A stretch of 64,000 bases of DNA from the NCBI RefSeq assembly GCF_000802305.1, contig NZ_JTDK01000016.1, positions 62,001-126,000 of the forward strand, read 5' to 3'. The DNA is from Microbacterium mangrovi. Its GTDB lineage: Bacteria > Actinomycetota > Actinomycetes > Actinomycetales > Microbacteriaceae. The notes under the pieces were generated by a model, which was given only the letters and a program-made list of their open reading frames with translations, ran no database searches and was not told the DNA's origin. The position numbers were made by a program, and so were the translations under genes. Positions 25,065-33,949 of this stretch are shown one piece after another; positions within the stretch are counted from its first letter, which is position 1, and the number at the start of each line of letters is the position of its first letter.

Positions 25065-25131
25065 GCGGAGTTATCCACAGGTCGCACGAGAGCAGTTGCC
25101 GAGGCCGTCCGCATCCACGGACGATGGCGAA

Positions 25132-25986
25132 GTGGTTCGTCAGGATGTCCCCCCGCTCGTCGGATGGCTCGCGTCTCACCGCGGCATCTCGCACACCCGC
25201 CATGCCCGCGAAGCCGGGTTCGACAAACATGTCGTCGCCGCCGCCGTGGCGTCCGGCACCGTTCACCGCATCCGGCGGTCGTGGATCGCCCTGCCGGCCT
25301 GCGACCCGAAGCTCACCGCCGCGGCAGAGGTGTCCGGCCGGTTGACCTGCGTCAGCGCGGGTGCACTGCACGGGCTCTGGACACCGCAGCACTCCGGCGG
25401 CGTCCACGTCGCGATCACACCAGGCTCGTCGCGCTTGCCCGAGGGTGAGCGCACACTGCACTGGGCGCGCGGCCCCGTCCCGACTTCACGCCTCGCCATC
25501 GTGGACGCGCCGCTGAACGTCCTGTTCCACATCGCCCGCTGCCTGCCACGCGCGGATGCGCTCGCAGTCTGGGAGTCGGCCTTCCGCCGCGGCTGGGTCG
25601 AACCGGAGGTGGTCCGCAGAGTCACCTGGACGAGCACGGCGGCGCGCGATCTCGCGTCGATCGCGGGTGACCTGTCCGACTCGGGTCTGGAGACGCGCTT
25701 CACGCTGCTCATGCGTTCCGTCGGCGTCTCGGTGCGCCAGCAGGTCTCCATCGACGGGCATCCCGTCGACGGTCTCATCGGCGAGCGGCTCGTCGTCCAG
25801 CTCGACGGGTTCGAGTTCCATCGAGCGGCCGATCGGCGCCGCGACCTCCGCGCCGACGCACGTCTGGCCCTGCGCGGATACACGACCCTGCGCTTCGACT
25901 ACGAACAGATCTTCTTCGAGTCCGACTATGTCCTCGAGTCCGTGCTGACGGCCATCGCGCAGGGGTTGCACCGCATCAGCCGCTGA
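25132..25986 (+). CDS. DUF559/Vsr-like nuclease with N-terminal winged-helix-like region (AbiEi-like layout)
   Basis: About 284 residues. The N-terminal part (LVGWLASHRGISHTRHAREAGFDKHVVAAAVASGTVHRIRRSWIAL) resembles the winged-helix domain of AbiEi-type proteins. The C-terminal part carries a PD-(D/E)XK-like pattern: SGLETRF (Glu), VDGLIGERLVVQLDG (Asp, then Q-x-D in place of E-x-D) and FEFHRAADRRRDLRADARLALRGYTTLRFDYEQ. That is the Vsr/DUF559 arrangement, so a DNA nick or repair function is possible but unproven. The start is uncertain: GTG 25132 is listed, and the frame is open to 25027 through repeat unit A. Palindromic repeats flank it on both sides. Confidence 0.65.
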   Translation: MVRQDVPPLVGWLASHRGISHTRHAREAGFDKHVVAAAVASGTVHRIRRSWIALPACDPKLTAAAEVSGRLTCVSAGALHGLWTPQHSGGVHVAITPGSSRLPEGERTLHWARGPVPTSRLAIVDAPLNVLFHIARCLPRADALAVWESAFRRGWVEPEVVRRVTWTSTAARDLASIAGDLSDSGLETRFTLLMRSVGVSVRQQVSIDGHPVDGLIGERLVVQLDGFEFHRAADRRRDLRADARLALRGYTTLRFDYEQIFFESDYVLESVLTAIAQGLHRISR

Positions 25987-26001
25987 GCACCCGCCCACAG
26001 G

Positions 26002-26582
26002 CGGATGGCCGAGAACAGGCCGGATCCATCCGGATCAGCCTGTCCTCAGACATCCTGCTGTTCTGGGGCGCGGGTGTTCCGGGTGGCCGAGGCATCCGCT
26101 TCGCCGGACCCGCGGCCGAAAACAGGCAGATGGCCGAGAACAGTCCGGATGCCGGGGAATCAGCCTGTTCCCGGCCATCCTGCTGTTCTAAGGCGAGGCG
26201 CCGCCTGCCGAAAACCCTGCCAGCCACACTCGGATGCCGCCGTCCGGCACCTGCCGGCCGAAAACAGGCAGATGGCCGAAAGCAGGCAGGATGCCGGCGA
26301 TTCAGCCTGTTCCCGGCCATCCTGATGTTCTGAGGCGAGGCGCCGCCTGCCGAAAACCCTGCCAGCCACACTCGGATGCCACCGTCCGGCACCTGCCGGC
26401 CGAAAACAGGCAGATGGCCAAAAGCAGGCAGGATGCCGGCGAATCAGCCAGTTCCCGGCCATCCTGCTGTTCTGGGGCGGGATGCCGCCGACCAGGCATC
26501 CGCCGGCCTGGAACAGGCGGATGGCCGAAAACAGGCCGGATCCATCCGGATCAGCTTGTTCTCGGGCATCCTGCTGTTCTGG
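26002..26582. repeat. Cluster of five palindromic units (B-F), three with 142-bp period
   Basis: Units begin at about 26002 (B), 26113 (C), 26255 (D), 26397 (E) and 26507 (F); each has an arm containing ATGGCC(G/A)A(G/A)A(A/G)CAG and a partner containing CTGTTC(C/T)CGG(C/G)CAT followed by CCTGCTGTTCT. C, D and E recur at exactly 142 bp, including a 64-bp spacer (GCGAGGCGCCGCCTGCCGAA...). B and F share the core CCGGATCCATCCGGATC. The array fills the 600-bp gap between the nuclease-like gene and pfkA. I see no supported gene in it. Confidence 0.9.
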
Positions 26583-26590
26583 GGCGGCGA

Positions 26591-27619
26591 TCAGCCGAAG
26601 AGGGCGGCGGCCTCGTCGTAGCGGTAGCGGGGAACCGTGGACAGCTCGCCGAGGGCGTCCTCGAAGCTCACGCGCACGATGTCGGTGCCACGCAGCGAGA
26701 CCATCTGCCCCCAGGCGCCGTCGACGATCGCGTCGGCGGCGGCAAGGCCCAGACGGGTCGCCAGCACGCGGTCGAACGCCGACGGTGAACCGCCGCGCTG
26801 GATGTGCCCGAGCACGGTGGCGCGGGTCTCGATGCCGGTGATGCGCTGGATCTCGGGGGCGAGCACCTCGCTGATGCCGCCCAGGCGCGGCCGGTTGAAG
26901 GCGTCCAGGCCCTTGTCGCTGTACGCCTCCTCCATGCCGGTGAGGGTGAAGCCCTCCGACACCACGACCAGGGGCGCGCGCCCGCGGTCGTGGGCCTTCG
27001 TGACCTGCTCGCAGATCTCGTCGATCGACATCGGCACCTCGGGGATGCAGATGACGTGGGCCCCGGCCGCGATGCCGGCGTGCAGCGCGATCCAGCCGAC
27101 GTGGCGGCCCATGACCTCCGCGACCATGCACCGCTGGTGCGAGTCGCCGGTGGTGCGCAGGCGGTCCATCGCGTCGGTCGCGATGTTCACGGCCGTGTCG
27201 AAACCGAACGAGTAGTCGGTCGCCCGCAGATCGTTGTCGATCGTCTTCGGCACACCGAGCACGTTGATGCCGTCCTTCGCGAGACGGTTCGCCGCGGCCA
27301 GGGTGCCCTCGCCGCCGATCGCGATGACGCCGTCGATGCGGTGGCCGTAGAGCGTCTTGCTGATGTTCTCGGCACCCCCACGCGGACCCTCGTACGGGTT
27401 CGTGCGGCTGGTGCCGAGGATCGTGCCGCCGACCTTGGACAGGCCCTTGATCTCGTGGCGCGTGAGCGGGAAGAAGTCCGCGTCGACGAGACCGCGCCAG
27501 CCGTCGCGGATGCCGACGAACTCCAGGTCGTACGCGGTCGTGCCTTTGAGCACCACGCCGCGGATCACCGCGTTGAGCCCGGGGCAATCGCCGCCGGACG
27601 TGAGAATGCCGATCTTCAT
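26591..27619 (-). CDS. pfkA: ATP-dependent 6-phosphofructokinase (group III)
   Basis: Glycolytic phosphorylation of fructose 6-phosphate; 342 residues. ATP site: GGDCPGLN (9-16) and GGEGT (102-106). The catalytic Asp is in PKTIDND (124-130), and MGRHVGWIAL follows. The Gly at the second phosphoryl-donor position (GGEG, not GGDD) with Lys in PKTIDND is the G/K combination of actinobacterial group III enzymes, which use ATP despite the PPi-like Lys. ATG 27619 has aaagga 11 nt upstream. The repeat array begins 9 nt past its stop codon. Confidence 0.96.
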   Translation of the reverse strand: MKIGILTSGGDCPGLNAVIRGVVLKGTTAYDLEFVGIRDGWRGLVDADFFPLTRHEIKGLSKVGGTILGTSRTNPYEGPRGGAENISKTLYGHRIDGVIAIGGEGTLAAANRLAKDGINVLGVPKTIDNDLRATDYSFGFDTAVNIATDAMDRLRTTGDSHQRCMVAEVMGRHVGWIALHAGIAAGAHVICIPEVPMSIDEICEQVTKAHDRGRAPLVVVSEGFTLTGMEEAYSDKGLDAFNRPRLGGISEVLAPEIQRITGIETRATVLGHIQRGGSPSAFDRVLATRLGLAAADAIVDGAWGQMVSLRGTDIVRVSFEDALGELSTVPRYRYDEAAALFG

Positions 27620-27731
27620 GGGGGAGAGTGTCCTTTGCCGGTTCAGAGAGCAGAGAAACGAGTGGTCGGCGACGCTGCCTGAGTAGACCTTATCGCCTTC
27701 GCGGACTCCCCCCGCCGCCGGGGCCCGGCGC

Positions 27732-29903
27732 CTACGCGGCGCCGAGCGCCTGACGGCACAGATGCATGAGCGCCGACAGCTGCACGGAGTCGCTGGACTG
27801 CGGGTCGACGGCGTCGCCGTCCAGCGCCCGCGCGGCCAGACCCTGCTTCGAGTCGATCAGCTCGGCGATCTTCGTGTCGATCGTGTGCGCGGCGATGATG
27901 CGCCACGCGGTGACCGGCTCGTCCTGCCCGATGCGGTGCACGCGATCGATCGCCTGCGTCTGCTCGGCGGCCGTCCAGGAGAGCTCCGCGAGCACGACGT
28001 TGGATGCCGCCTGCATGTTCAGGCCGACGCCGGCGGCGGTCAGCGAGCACACCGCGATCCCCACCTCGGGATCGTTGTTGAACGCGTCGATCGCCTGCTG
28101 GCGTGCCGGCGTGGACTGGTCGCCGCGGATCGAGATGGTGCGGATGCCGGAGGCCGCGAAGTGCGCCTCGGCGGCATCCATCACGTCGATGTGCTTCGCG
28201 AAGAACACCACCTTGCCGACCGAGCGCTGCAGCTGGGCGGCGTAGTCGGCCGACAGCTGCGCCTTGGCCTGGCCGATGCGTCGCACCATGGTGAAGACGT
28301 TCTCGCTGCCGGTGCCGGCGGCCTTGGACTCTTCGAGCTCGTTGTGGGCGACCAGGCGAACGATGTCGTCGTCGATCTCTCCGGGGCCGAGGTCGACGTG
28401 GCTTCGCGAGGCGATGATCCGGCGATACCGGTCGGCGAGCCGCTGACCGAGTTCGCGCTCCGCCTGCCGGATCGACCGGCCGTACTCGTCGTCGAGCTCG
28501 ACGGGGAGGTCGGCGATGAGCTTGTCGGGAAGGTCTGCGGCGACATCCTTCTTCTTGCGGCGCACGATCCCCATCGAGATGACGGCGGCGCGCGCCTCGG
28601 GGTAGAAGGACTTGTCGGCGGGGGTGAGCCCGGTGGCATCCAGCCGCTCCATCAGCGCCGGACCCGGCTTCTCGCCGTTGGTCCACCCGAGGAAGCGCCA
28701 GATCGCGTCGAAGTCCTCGACGTCGTTGATGAGCGGGGTTCCGGTCAGGGCGAGCAGCAGCGGATTGCGGTTCTGCTCGCGCAGGCGCGTGGCGAGCGCC
28801 AGCACGTTCTGCGAGCGCTGCGACGTCAGGTTCTTGATGAAGTGCGCCTCGTCGACGACCATTCCCTTGAGCCCGAGGTCGCCCAGCCACGACAGGTGCC
28901 GGTCGAGGACCTCGTAGTTGACGATGAACACGTCGGCGAACGCGTCGATGTCATCGCCGTCGCCGGAGATCACGGTCGCGCGGCGGTGCGGCGTCCAGCG
29001 CTGCACCTCGCGCGCCCAGTTCATCTTGACGACGTTCGGCACGACCGCGAGCAGCGGGTACGCCCCGGCGACGGATGCCGCCAGCACCGACTGCGCGGTC
29101 TTCCCGAGACCGGGCTCGTCGGCCAGCAGGAACGAGCGATGCCCGTCACGCACGGCCTCGAGGAAGCGCGACTGGTGCGCCATGACCTCGAGTCCCTTGG
29201 GCGAAAGCCGATCGAACTCCGGCACCTCGGGGAGGTCCATGGTCGCCGCACCGCCGCCGGCGCCGGTCTCGAACGCCTTGTACAGGGGTCCCATGAGCTC
29301 CCAGCCGTCCAGACGCCGACGCGGGGTCGGGGCGGTGGAGCGCGTCGTGAGGTCGGGGGCGAGGAACGGGTTGGACTCCTTGCGCGCCTCGATCTGCGGC
29401 GGCGTCACCTGGCGGTCGGCCAGCGCCGCCGGCACCACGGTGGGCGTCGCGGGAGCGGTGTCGGTGATGATCAGCTCATCGGGCGCGAGCTCGGCGCCCG
29501 ACTCGATCAGCCAGTCGCGGCGCATGCGCTTCGCGACCGGCGAGGTCGCCTGGTCGACCTCGAGCAGCTGGATGAGCGACGTGTCGCGCGCCGCCGTCTT
29601 GGCGAGGATCGTCGCGACGCCGTCGAGGCGCTTGAGCTGCTCGGCGCGGGAGGCATCCGTCAGCTGCTGGTCGGCCTTGACGCGGGCGCGCTCCTCGCGG
29701 ACGAGGAAGGCGATCACCTGGAACTTCACGCGGTTGGTGGGTCCGAGTTTGCCGCGCTGGGCCTTCGCCTCGACCTCGCGCACCTTGCGCGCCAGGATCG
29801 GGATCAGCGGGGCTTCGTCGTCACGGCGCGACGACGAGCGCCGGCGCGGCGCGGACTTGGGGGCGGCCTGCTTCTTCGAAGCCGCTTCGACCGTGGTCGA
29901 CAT
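27732..29903 (-). CDS. SNF2-family DEAD/DEAH-box helicase
   Basis: A 723-residue SWI2/SNF2 ATPase/translocase. The N-terminal 240 residues are basic (RRRSSSRRDDE) and poorly conserved. Motor motifs: Walker A LADEPGLGKTAQS, Walker B VVDEAH, motif III ALTGTPL, and in the second lobe AGVGLNMQAASNVVLAE and QAIDRVHRIGQ. No HNH nuclease or SWIM domain is seen. Likely a DNA-remodelling or repair protein. ATG 29903 has aggagga directly upstream. It stands alone between pfkA and copA. Confidence 0.92.
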   Translation of the reverse strand: MSTTVEAASKKQAAPKSAPRRRSSSRRDDEAPLIPILARKVREVEAKAQRGKLGPTNRVKFQVIAFLVREERARVKADQQLTDASRAEQLKRLDGVATILAKTAARDTSLIQLLEVDQATSPVAKRMRRDWLIESGAELAPDELIITDTAPATPTVVPAALADRQVTPPQIEARKESNPFLAPDLTTRSTAPTPRRRLDGWELMGPLYKAFETGAGGGAATMDLPEVPEFDRLSPKGLEVMAHQSRFLEAVRDGHRSFLLADEPGLGKTAQSVLAASVAGAYPLLAVVPNVVKMNWAREVQRWTPHRRATVISGDGDDIDAFADVFIVNYEVLDRHLSWLGDLGLKGMVVDEAHFIKNLTSQRSQNVLALATRLREQNRNPLLLALTGTPLINDVEDFDAIWRFLGWTNGEKPGPALMERLDATGLTPADKSFYPEARAAVISMGIVRRKKKDVAADLPDKLIADLPVELDDEYGRSIRQAERELGQRLADRYRRIIASRSHVDLGPGEIDDDIVRLVAHNELEESKAAGTGSENVFTMVRRIGQAKAQLSADYAAQLQRSVGKVVFFAKHIDVMDAAEAHFAASGIRTISIRGDQSTPARQQAIDAFNNDPEVGIAVCSLTAAGVGLNMQAASNVVLAELSWTAAEQTQAIDRVHRIGQDEPVTAWRIIAAHTIDTKIAELIDSKQGLAARALDGDAVDPQSSDSVQLSALMHLCRQALGAA

Positions 29904-30131
29904 GCTCCTCCTGAGCGGAAAGACCGGAACATGGGGAAGTCCCGGTGGGCATCCTCCGCGGCTGTCATGCGCAGAGGGCGGGGTGCCGCAAGATGCAGCC
30001 GATGCGCTGTCTCGGCATCTTCGATGCCCGGCGCACGCACGGATGTGCGACAATCCCCGCCGCCTAGTGTACCCCGCCGGCGCCGGCCTTCAGGTTACGA
30101 CGCGACTTCCTGTGCAAATCGCCCGCAGGAG

Positions 30132-32405
30132 TCAGACCGCCCGGCGCAGGCGCAGGCTGTTGAGAACGACGAAGACGCTGGAGAACGCCATCGCCGCCCC
30201 GGCGATCATCGGGTTGAGCAGGCCGAGCGCGGCCAGCGGGATCGCCGCCGCGTTGTACGCGAACGCCCAGAACAGGTTCCCGCGGATGATCCGCATCGTG
30301 CGGCGGCTGAGCTGGAGGGCGTCGGCCGCGGCCGGGAGCCCCGAGCGCACCAGGGTGATGTCGCTCGCGTGGAGTGCGGCATCCGCTCCCCCGCCCATCG
30401 CGATGCCGAGGTCGGCGGTCGCCAGGGCCGCGGCGTCGTTCACGCCGTCGCCCACCATCGCGACGCGTCGCCCCTCGGCGCGCAGTCTCTCGATCTCGGC
30501 GACCTTCTGCTCCGGCAGCACGCCGGCGACGACGGTCGGGATGCCGGCCTCGGCGGCAACGGCCCGCGCGACGGTCTCGTTGTCGCCGGTGAGCAGGACG
30601 ACGTCGGCACCGAGGTCGCGCAGGCGTGCGATCGCGTCGGCGCTGTCGGGTCGGATGCCGTCCGCGACGGCGAACACGGCGCGCACCCGCGGCACACCGT
30701 CGGCATCCGCCCACCCGGCCACGACCGCGGTGCCGACCGTCTCCGCCGAGGCCACGGCCGGGACCAGGTCGGCGGGGATCGTCGCGCCCCTCTCGGCCGC
30801 GAAGGCGGGCTTTCCGGCGAAGGCCGCCAGATCGCCCACGGTGCCGGTGACGCCGCGTCCGGCGTGCGAGCGGAAGCCGTCGACGGATTCCTCCCCCCGC
30901 CGGGCATCGGCGATGGCGCGGGCGACGGGGTGCTCGGAGACGGCTTCCAGCGCGCCGATCACGGCGAGCGCTTCGTCACGCGAGACACCGGGAACGGTGG
31001 TCACGTCGCCGAGCGTCATCTCGCCGGTGGTCACGGTCCCCGTCTTGTCGAGCACGACGGTGTCGATGCGATCGGCCTGCTCGAGGGCTTCGGGACCGGT
31101 GATGAGGATGCCCAGCTGCGCGCCGCGCCCGGTTCCGACGAGGATCGCGATGGGCGTGGCAAGGCCCAGGGCGCACGGGCAGGCGACGATGAGCACGGCG
31201 ACCGCGGCGGTGAAGCCGGCGGCGACCGGCTGCCCCGCGAGCATCCACCCCGCGAACGTGAGCACGGCGAGTGCGATCACGATGGGGACGAAGACGGCCG
31301 AGATGCGGTCGGCGAGACGCTGCACCCGGCTCTTGCCGGCCTGCGCGTCTTCGACGAGGCGGGCCATCCGGGCCAGGCGCGTGTCGGCGCCGACGCCGGT
31401 CGCGCGAACCCGGAGTCGGCCGTCGGCGGCGATCGTGCCCCCGGTCACCTCCGCACCGGGTGCGACGTCGACCGGCACCGACTCGCCGGTGAGCATGCTC
31501 TGGTCGACCGCCGCCTCCCCCGCGACGACGACGCCGTCGGCGGCGACCTTCTCGCCGGGGCGCACCACGAATTCGTCGCCGATGAGCAACTCGTCGATCG
31601 GCACGCGGCGGCCGTCGGCGAGCTCGACGTCCTTGGCACCGAGGTCCATGAGCGCGCGCAGGGCGCTGCCGGCACGCCGCTTCGAACGCTGCTCGATGAC
31701 CCGGCCGAGCAGCAGGAACACGGTGACGGCCGCCGCAACCTCGAAGTACACCATCGACGTCGGATCGGCGTCTGGCGCGAAGAGGGTGGCCTCGTGCACC
31801 ATGCCGACCTCGCCGGCGGTGCCGAACAGGAGCGCCCACACGCTCCAGAGGTACGCGGCCCCGGTGCCGAGGGTGATCAGCGTGTCCATGGTCATCGCGC
31901 CGTGCCGCGCGTTCGCGAAGGTGGCGCGATGGAACGGCCATCCGCCCCACAGGACGATCGGGGTGGCCAGTGCGAACGACACCCACTGCCACCCGGGGAA
32001 CTGCAGCGCGGGGATCATGCCCAGGGCCACGACCGGGACGGCGAGCAGGGCGCTGACGATCAGACGCGTGCGCAGCGGCCCGCCGTGCGCGTGCGCGTCG
32101 GATGCCTCGACGGAGGCGTCCGACGTTTCGCGGGAGGCGGCATCCTGCCCCGGTGCCGGACGCACCCGGGCGTCGTACCCGGCTTCGCGCACCGCCTGGA
32201 CGAGCCGGTCGGCGTCGACGTCGACGGGGAAGCTCACCTTCGCGGACTCCGTGGCCAGGTTCACGGCCGCGGTGACGCCGGGCACCGTCTGGAGGCGCTT
32301 CTCGACGCGCGCGACGCAGCTCGCGCAGGTCATGCCCTCGATGTCGAGGACGGCCTCGCGGTTCTCGTGCGCCTCGCGGGAGGCGGTCGTGGATGCGGTG
32401 GTCAT
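30132..32405 (-). CDS. copA: Copper-translocating P1B-type ATPase
   Basis: Cu(I) efflux pump of 757 residues. An N-terminal heavy-metal domain (GMTCASC, Cys27/Cys30) is followed by eight membrane helices with the ion-channel motif CPCALGLATP, phosphorylation motif DKTGTVTTGE, the class HP motif (SEHPVARAI) and GDGVND. The last helices hold YN and MAFSS, the P1B-1 copper signature. ATG 32405 has aaaggag 4 nt upstream. A CsoR-type operator stands just before it, so copper induction is expected. Confidence 0.96.
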   Translation of the reverse strand: MTTASTTASREAHENREAVLDIEGMTCASCVARVEKRLQTVPGVTAAVNLATESAKVSFPVDVDADRLVQAVREAGYDARVRPAPGQDAASRETSDASVEASDAHAHGGPLRTRLIVSALLAVPVVALGMIPALQFPGWQWVSFALATPIVLWGGWPFHRATFANARHGAMTMDTLITLGTGAAYLWSVWALLFGTAGEVGMVHEATLFAPDADPTSMVYFEVAAAVTVFLLLGRVIEQRSKRRAGSALRALMDLGAKDVELADGRRVPIDELLIGDEFVVRPGEKVAADGVVVAGEAAVDQSMLTGESVPVDVAPGAEVTGGTIAADGRLRVRATGVGADTRLARMARLVEDAQAGKSRVQRLADRISAVFVPIVIALAVLTFAGWMLAGQPVAAGFTAAVAVLIVACPCALGLATPIAILVGTGRGAQLGILITGPEALEQADRIDTVVLDKTGTVTTGEMTLGDVTTVPGVSRDEALAVIGALEAVSEHPVARAIADARRGEESVDGFRSHAGRGVTGTVGDLAAFAGKPAFAAERGATIPADLVPAVASAETVGTAVVAGWADADGVPRVRAVFAVADGIRPDSADAIARLRDLGADVVLLTGDNETVARAVAAEAGIPTVVAGVLPEQKVAEIERLRAEGRRVAMVGDGVNDAAALATADLGIAMGGGADAALHASDITLVRSGLPAAADALQLSRRTMRIIRGNLFWAFAYNAAAIPLAALGLLNPMIAGAAMAFSSVFVVLNSLRLRRAV

Positions 32406-32433
32406 GTCGCTCCTTTCCACCGTCCCCAACATG

Positions 32434-32450
32434 ATACCCCCCAGGGGTAT
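32434..32450. promoter_or_regulatory. CsoR-type copper operator
   Basis: ATACCCCCCAGGGGTAT, a perfect 7-3-7 inverted repeat, 28 bp upstream of copA. It matches the G-tract palindromes bound by CsoR repressors. No csoR gene lies in the window. Confidence 0.8.
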
Positions 32451-32491
32451 TCCTCGCCACCCGGTCCGCCCCCGATGTGCCCGCCCGGGTC

Positions 32492-32497
32492 TATGGT
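32492..32497 (+). promoter_or_regulatory. Leaderless -10 box TATGGT
   Basis: TATGGT ends 6 nt before GTG 32504 of the DHA2 exporter gene, divergent from copA. Confidence 0.45.
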
Positions 32498-32503
32498 GGC
32501 GAC

Positions 32504-33949
32504 GTGGCGATGAATCGTGCGGAACGGCTCGTCCTGTGGATCGCGATCCTGGCGTCCTTCGTCGCATTCCTGGACGGCACCGTGGTGAACGTCGCGCTGC
32601 CCGCGATGCAGCGCGAACTCGGCGGCGGGCTGACGACCCAGCAGTGGATCGTGGATGCCTACCTCGTGACGCTCGGGGCGCTGATCCTCGTCGCGGGCTC
32701 GCTCAGCGACCTCTTCGGACGCGCCCTGATCCTACGCGTGGGGCTGATCGGCTTCGGCGCCGCCTCGATCGCCATCGCCGCCGCGCCCGACCCGCTGTTC
32801 CTCATCATCGCCCGCGCGATCCAGGGCATCGCCGGAGCCCTCCTCGTGCCGAGCTCCCTGGCTCTCATCACCTCGACGTTCCGAGGCCCGGCGCAGGCGC
32901 GCGCGATCGGCATCTGGACGGCATCCACCACGGCGGCGCTGCTGGTCGGCCCGGTGCTCGGCGGCGGGTTCGTCGACCTGCTCTCCTGGCGGTACGCGTT
33001 CCTCATCAACGTGCTGCCGATCGCCGTCACCCTGTGGCTCCTGGCCATCCTGCACCACCCCGACGTGCGCAACCCCGACGCGAAGGTCGACTGGGCCGGT
33101 GCCGTGCTGTGCACCGTCGGCCTCGGCGGCATCGTCTTCGCCCTCATCGAGCAGGATCGCCTCGGATGGAGCAATCCCCTGATCTGGGGCAGCGCCGTCA
33201 TCGGCGGCGCGGCCCTCATCGGCTTCCTCGTGCGGCAGGCCACGGCCCGGTTCCCCCTCATGCCCCTGAGCCTGTTCACCGTGCGGAACTTCTGGGCCGG
33301 CAACGTGGCGACCGCGTTCATCTACGGCGCGCTCGGCATCGCCGGCCTGGTGCTGGGCGTCTTCTTGCAGCAGGTCTCCGGGTGGCCGGCCACCCTCGCC
33401 GGCCTGGCGTTCCTGCCGACCACGATCATCATGGTCGCGCTGAGCGAACGCTTCGGCACGCTCGCCGGCCGCTTCGGCCCACGCCTGTTCATGACGCTCG
33501 GGCCGCTCGTCATGGCCGCCGGCACGCTGCTGCAGCTGACCGTCACCGCGGACGTGAACTACTGGCTGCAGGTGCTGCCGTCGATGATCGTCTTCGGGCT
33601 CGGCCTGGCGCTGACCGTCGCGCCCCTCACGTCCGCCGTGCTCGGGGCGATCGACCCGTCGCGGTCGGGCATCGCCTCGGCCGTCAACAACGCTGTCGCC
33701 CGCATCGCCGGTCTTCTCACGGTGGCGATGCTCGGCGTCATCGCGGGCGGCGCGATCACCGTCATCGGCCTGCACCGCTCGATCATCGTGACCGCGGCCA
33801 TGTTCGCGGTGGGCGGTGTCTGCTCGCTGCTCGGCATCCGCAACCCGCCGCGCACAGCCGCCCCCGCGGTTGGCGAGGGCGGCGGTGCTCAGTCCGGAAC
33901 GGACTCCCCGGTGATCAGATCAGACTCTTCGGATGCCACACCGTCTTGA
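32504..33949 (+). CDS. DHA2-family MFS multidrug exporter (EmrB/QacA type)
   Basis: Proton-driven efflux pump of 481 residues with 14 predicted helices. The DHA2 motif LDGTVVNVALPAMQRELG is in helix 1, motif A is GSLSDLFGRALILRVG, and motif C-like LVGPVLGGGFVDLLSWRYAFLINV lies in helix 5. The substrate is unknown. Start GTG 32504 fits the leaderless box; ATG 32510 is an alternative. The gene shares the intergenic region with copA, so CsoR could affect both. Its last 35 nt overlap the convergent ALDH-like gene. Confidence 0.9.
   Translation: MAMNRAERLVLWIAILASFVAFLDGTVVNVALPAMQRELGGGLTTQQWIVDAYLVTLGALILVAGSLSDLFGRALILRVGLIGFGAASIAIAAAPDPLFLIIARAIQGIAGALLVPSSLALITSTFRGPAQARAIGIWTASTTAALLVGPVLGGGFVDLLSWRYAFLINVLPIAVTLWLLAILHHPDVRNPDAKVDWAGAVLCTVGLGGIVFALIEQDRLGWSNPLIWGSAVIGGAALIGFLVRQATARFPLMPLSLFTVRNFWAGNVATAFIYGALGIAGLVLGVFLQQVSGWPATLAGLAFLPTTIIMVALSERFGTLAGRFGPRLFMTLGPLVMAAGTLLQLTVTADVNYWLQVLPSMIVFGLGLALTVAPLTSAVLGAIDPSRSGIASAVNNAVARIAGLLTVAMLGVIAGGAITVIGLHRSIIVTAAMFAVGGVCSLLGIRNPPRTAAPAVGEGGGAQSGTDSPVIRSDSSDATPS

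Noticed and set aside
25071..25079. TTATCCACA, an exact DnaA box
   Set aside because: A single box with no cluster, AT-rich region or dnaA/dnaN nearby. It is not evidence for an origin.
26005..26540. Open frames in the palindrome array with recurring peptides such as A-E-N-R-Q-M-A
   Set aside because: They arise in several frames on both strands from the repeat itself, have no RBS or codon bias and resemble no protein.
26002..26582. CRISPR-like array
   Set aside because: Units are 70-80-bp palindromes spaced 110-142 bp apart with near-identical spacers, and no cas gene is present. That is not a repeat-spacer pattern.
26591..27619. PPi-dependent phosphofructokinase suggested by PKTIDND
   Set aside because: The partner position is GGEG, not GGDD. 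The G/K combination belongs to ATP-using actinobacterial enzymes.
33915..33949. Overlap of the DHA2 exporter and half-ALDH genes as evidence that one is spurious
   Set aside because: Both have clear family similarity; a 35-nt tail-to-tail overlap is compatible with two real genes.
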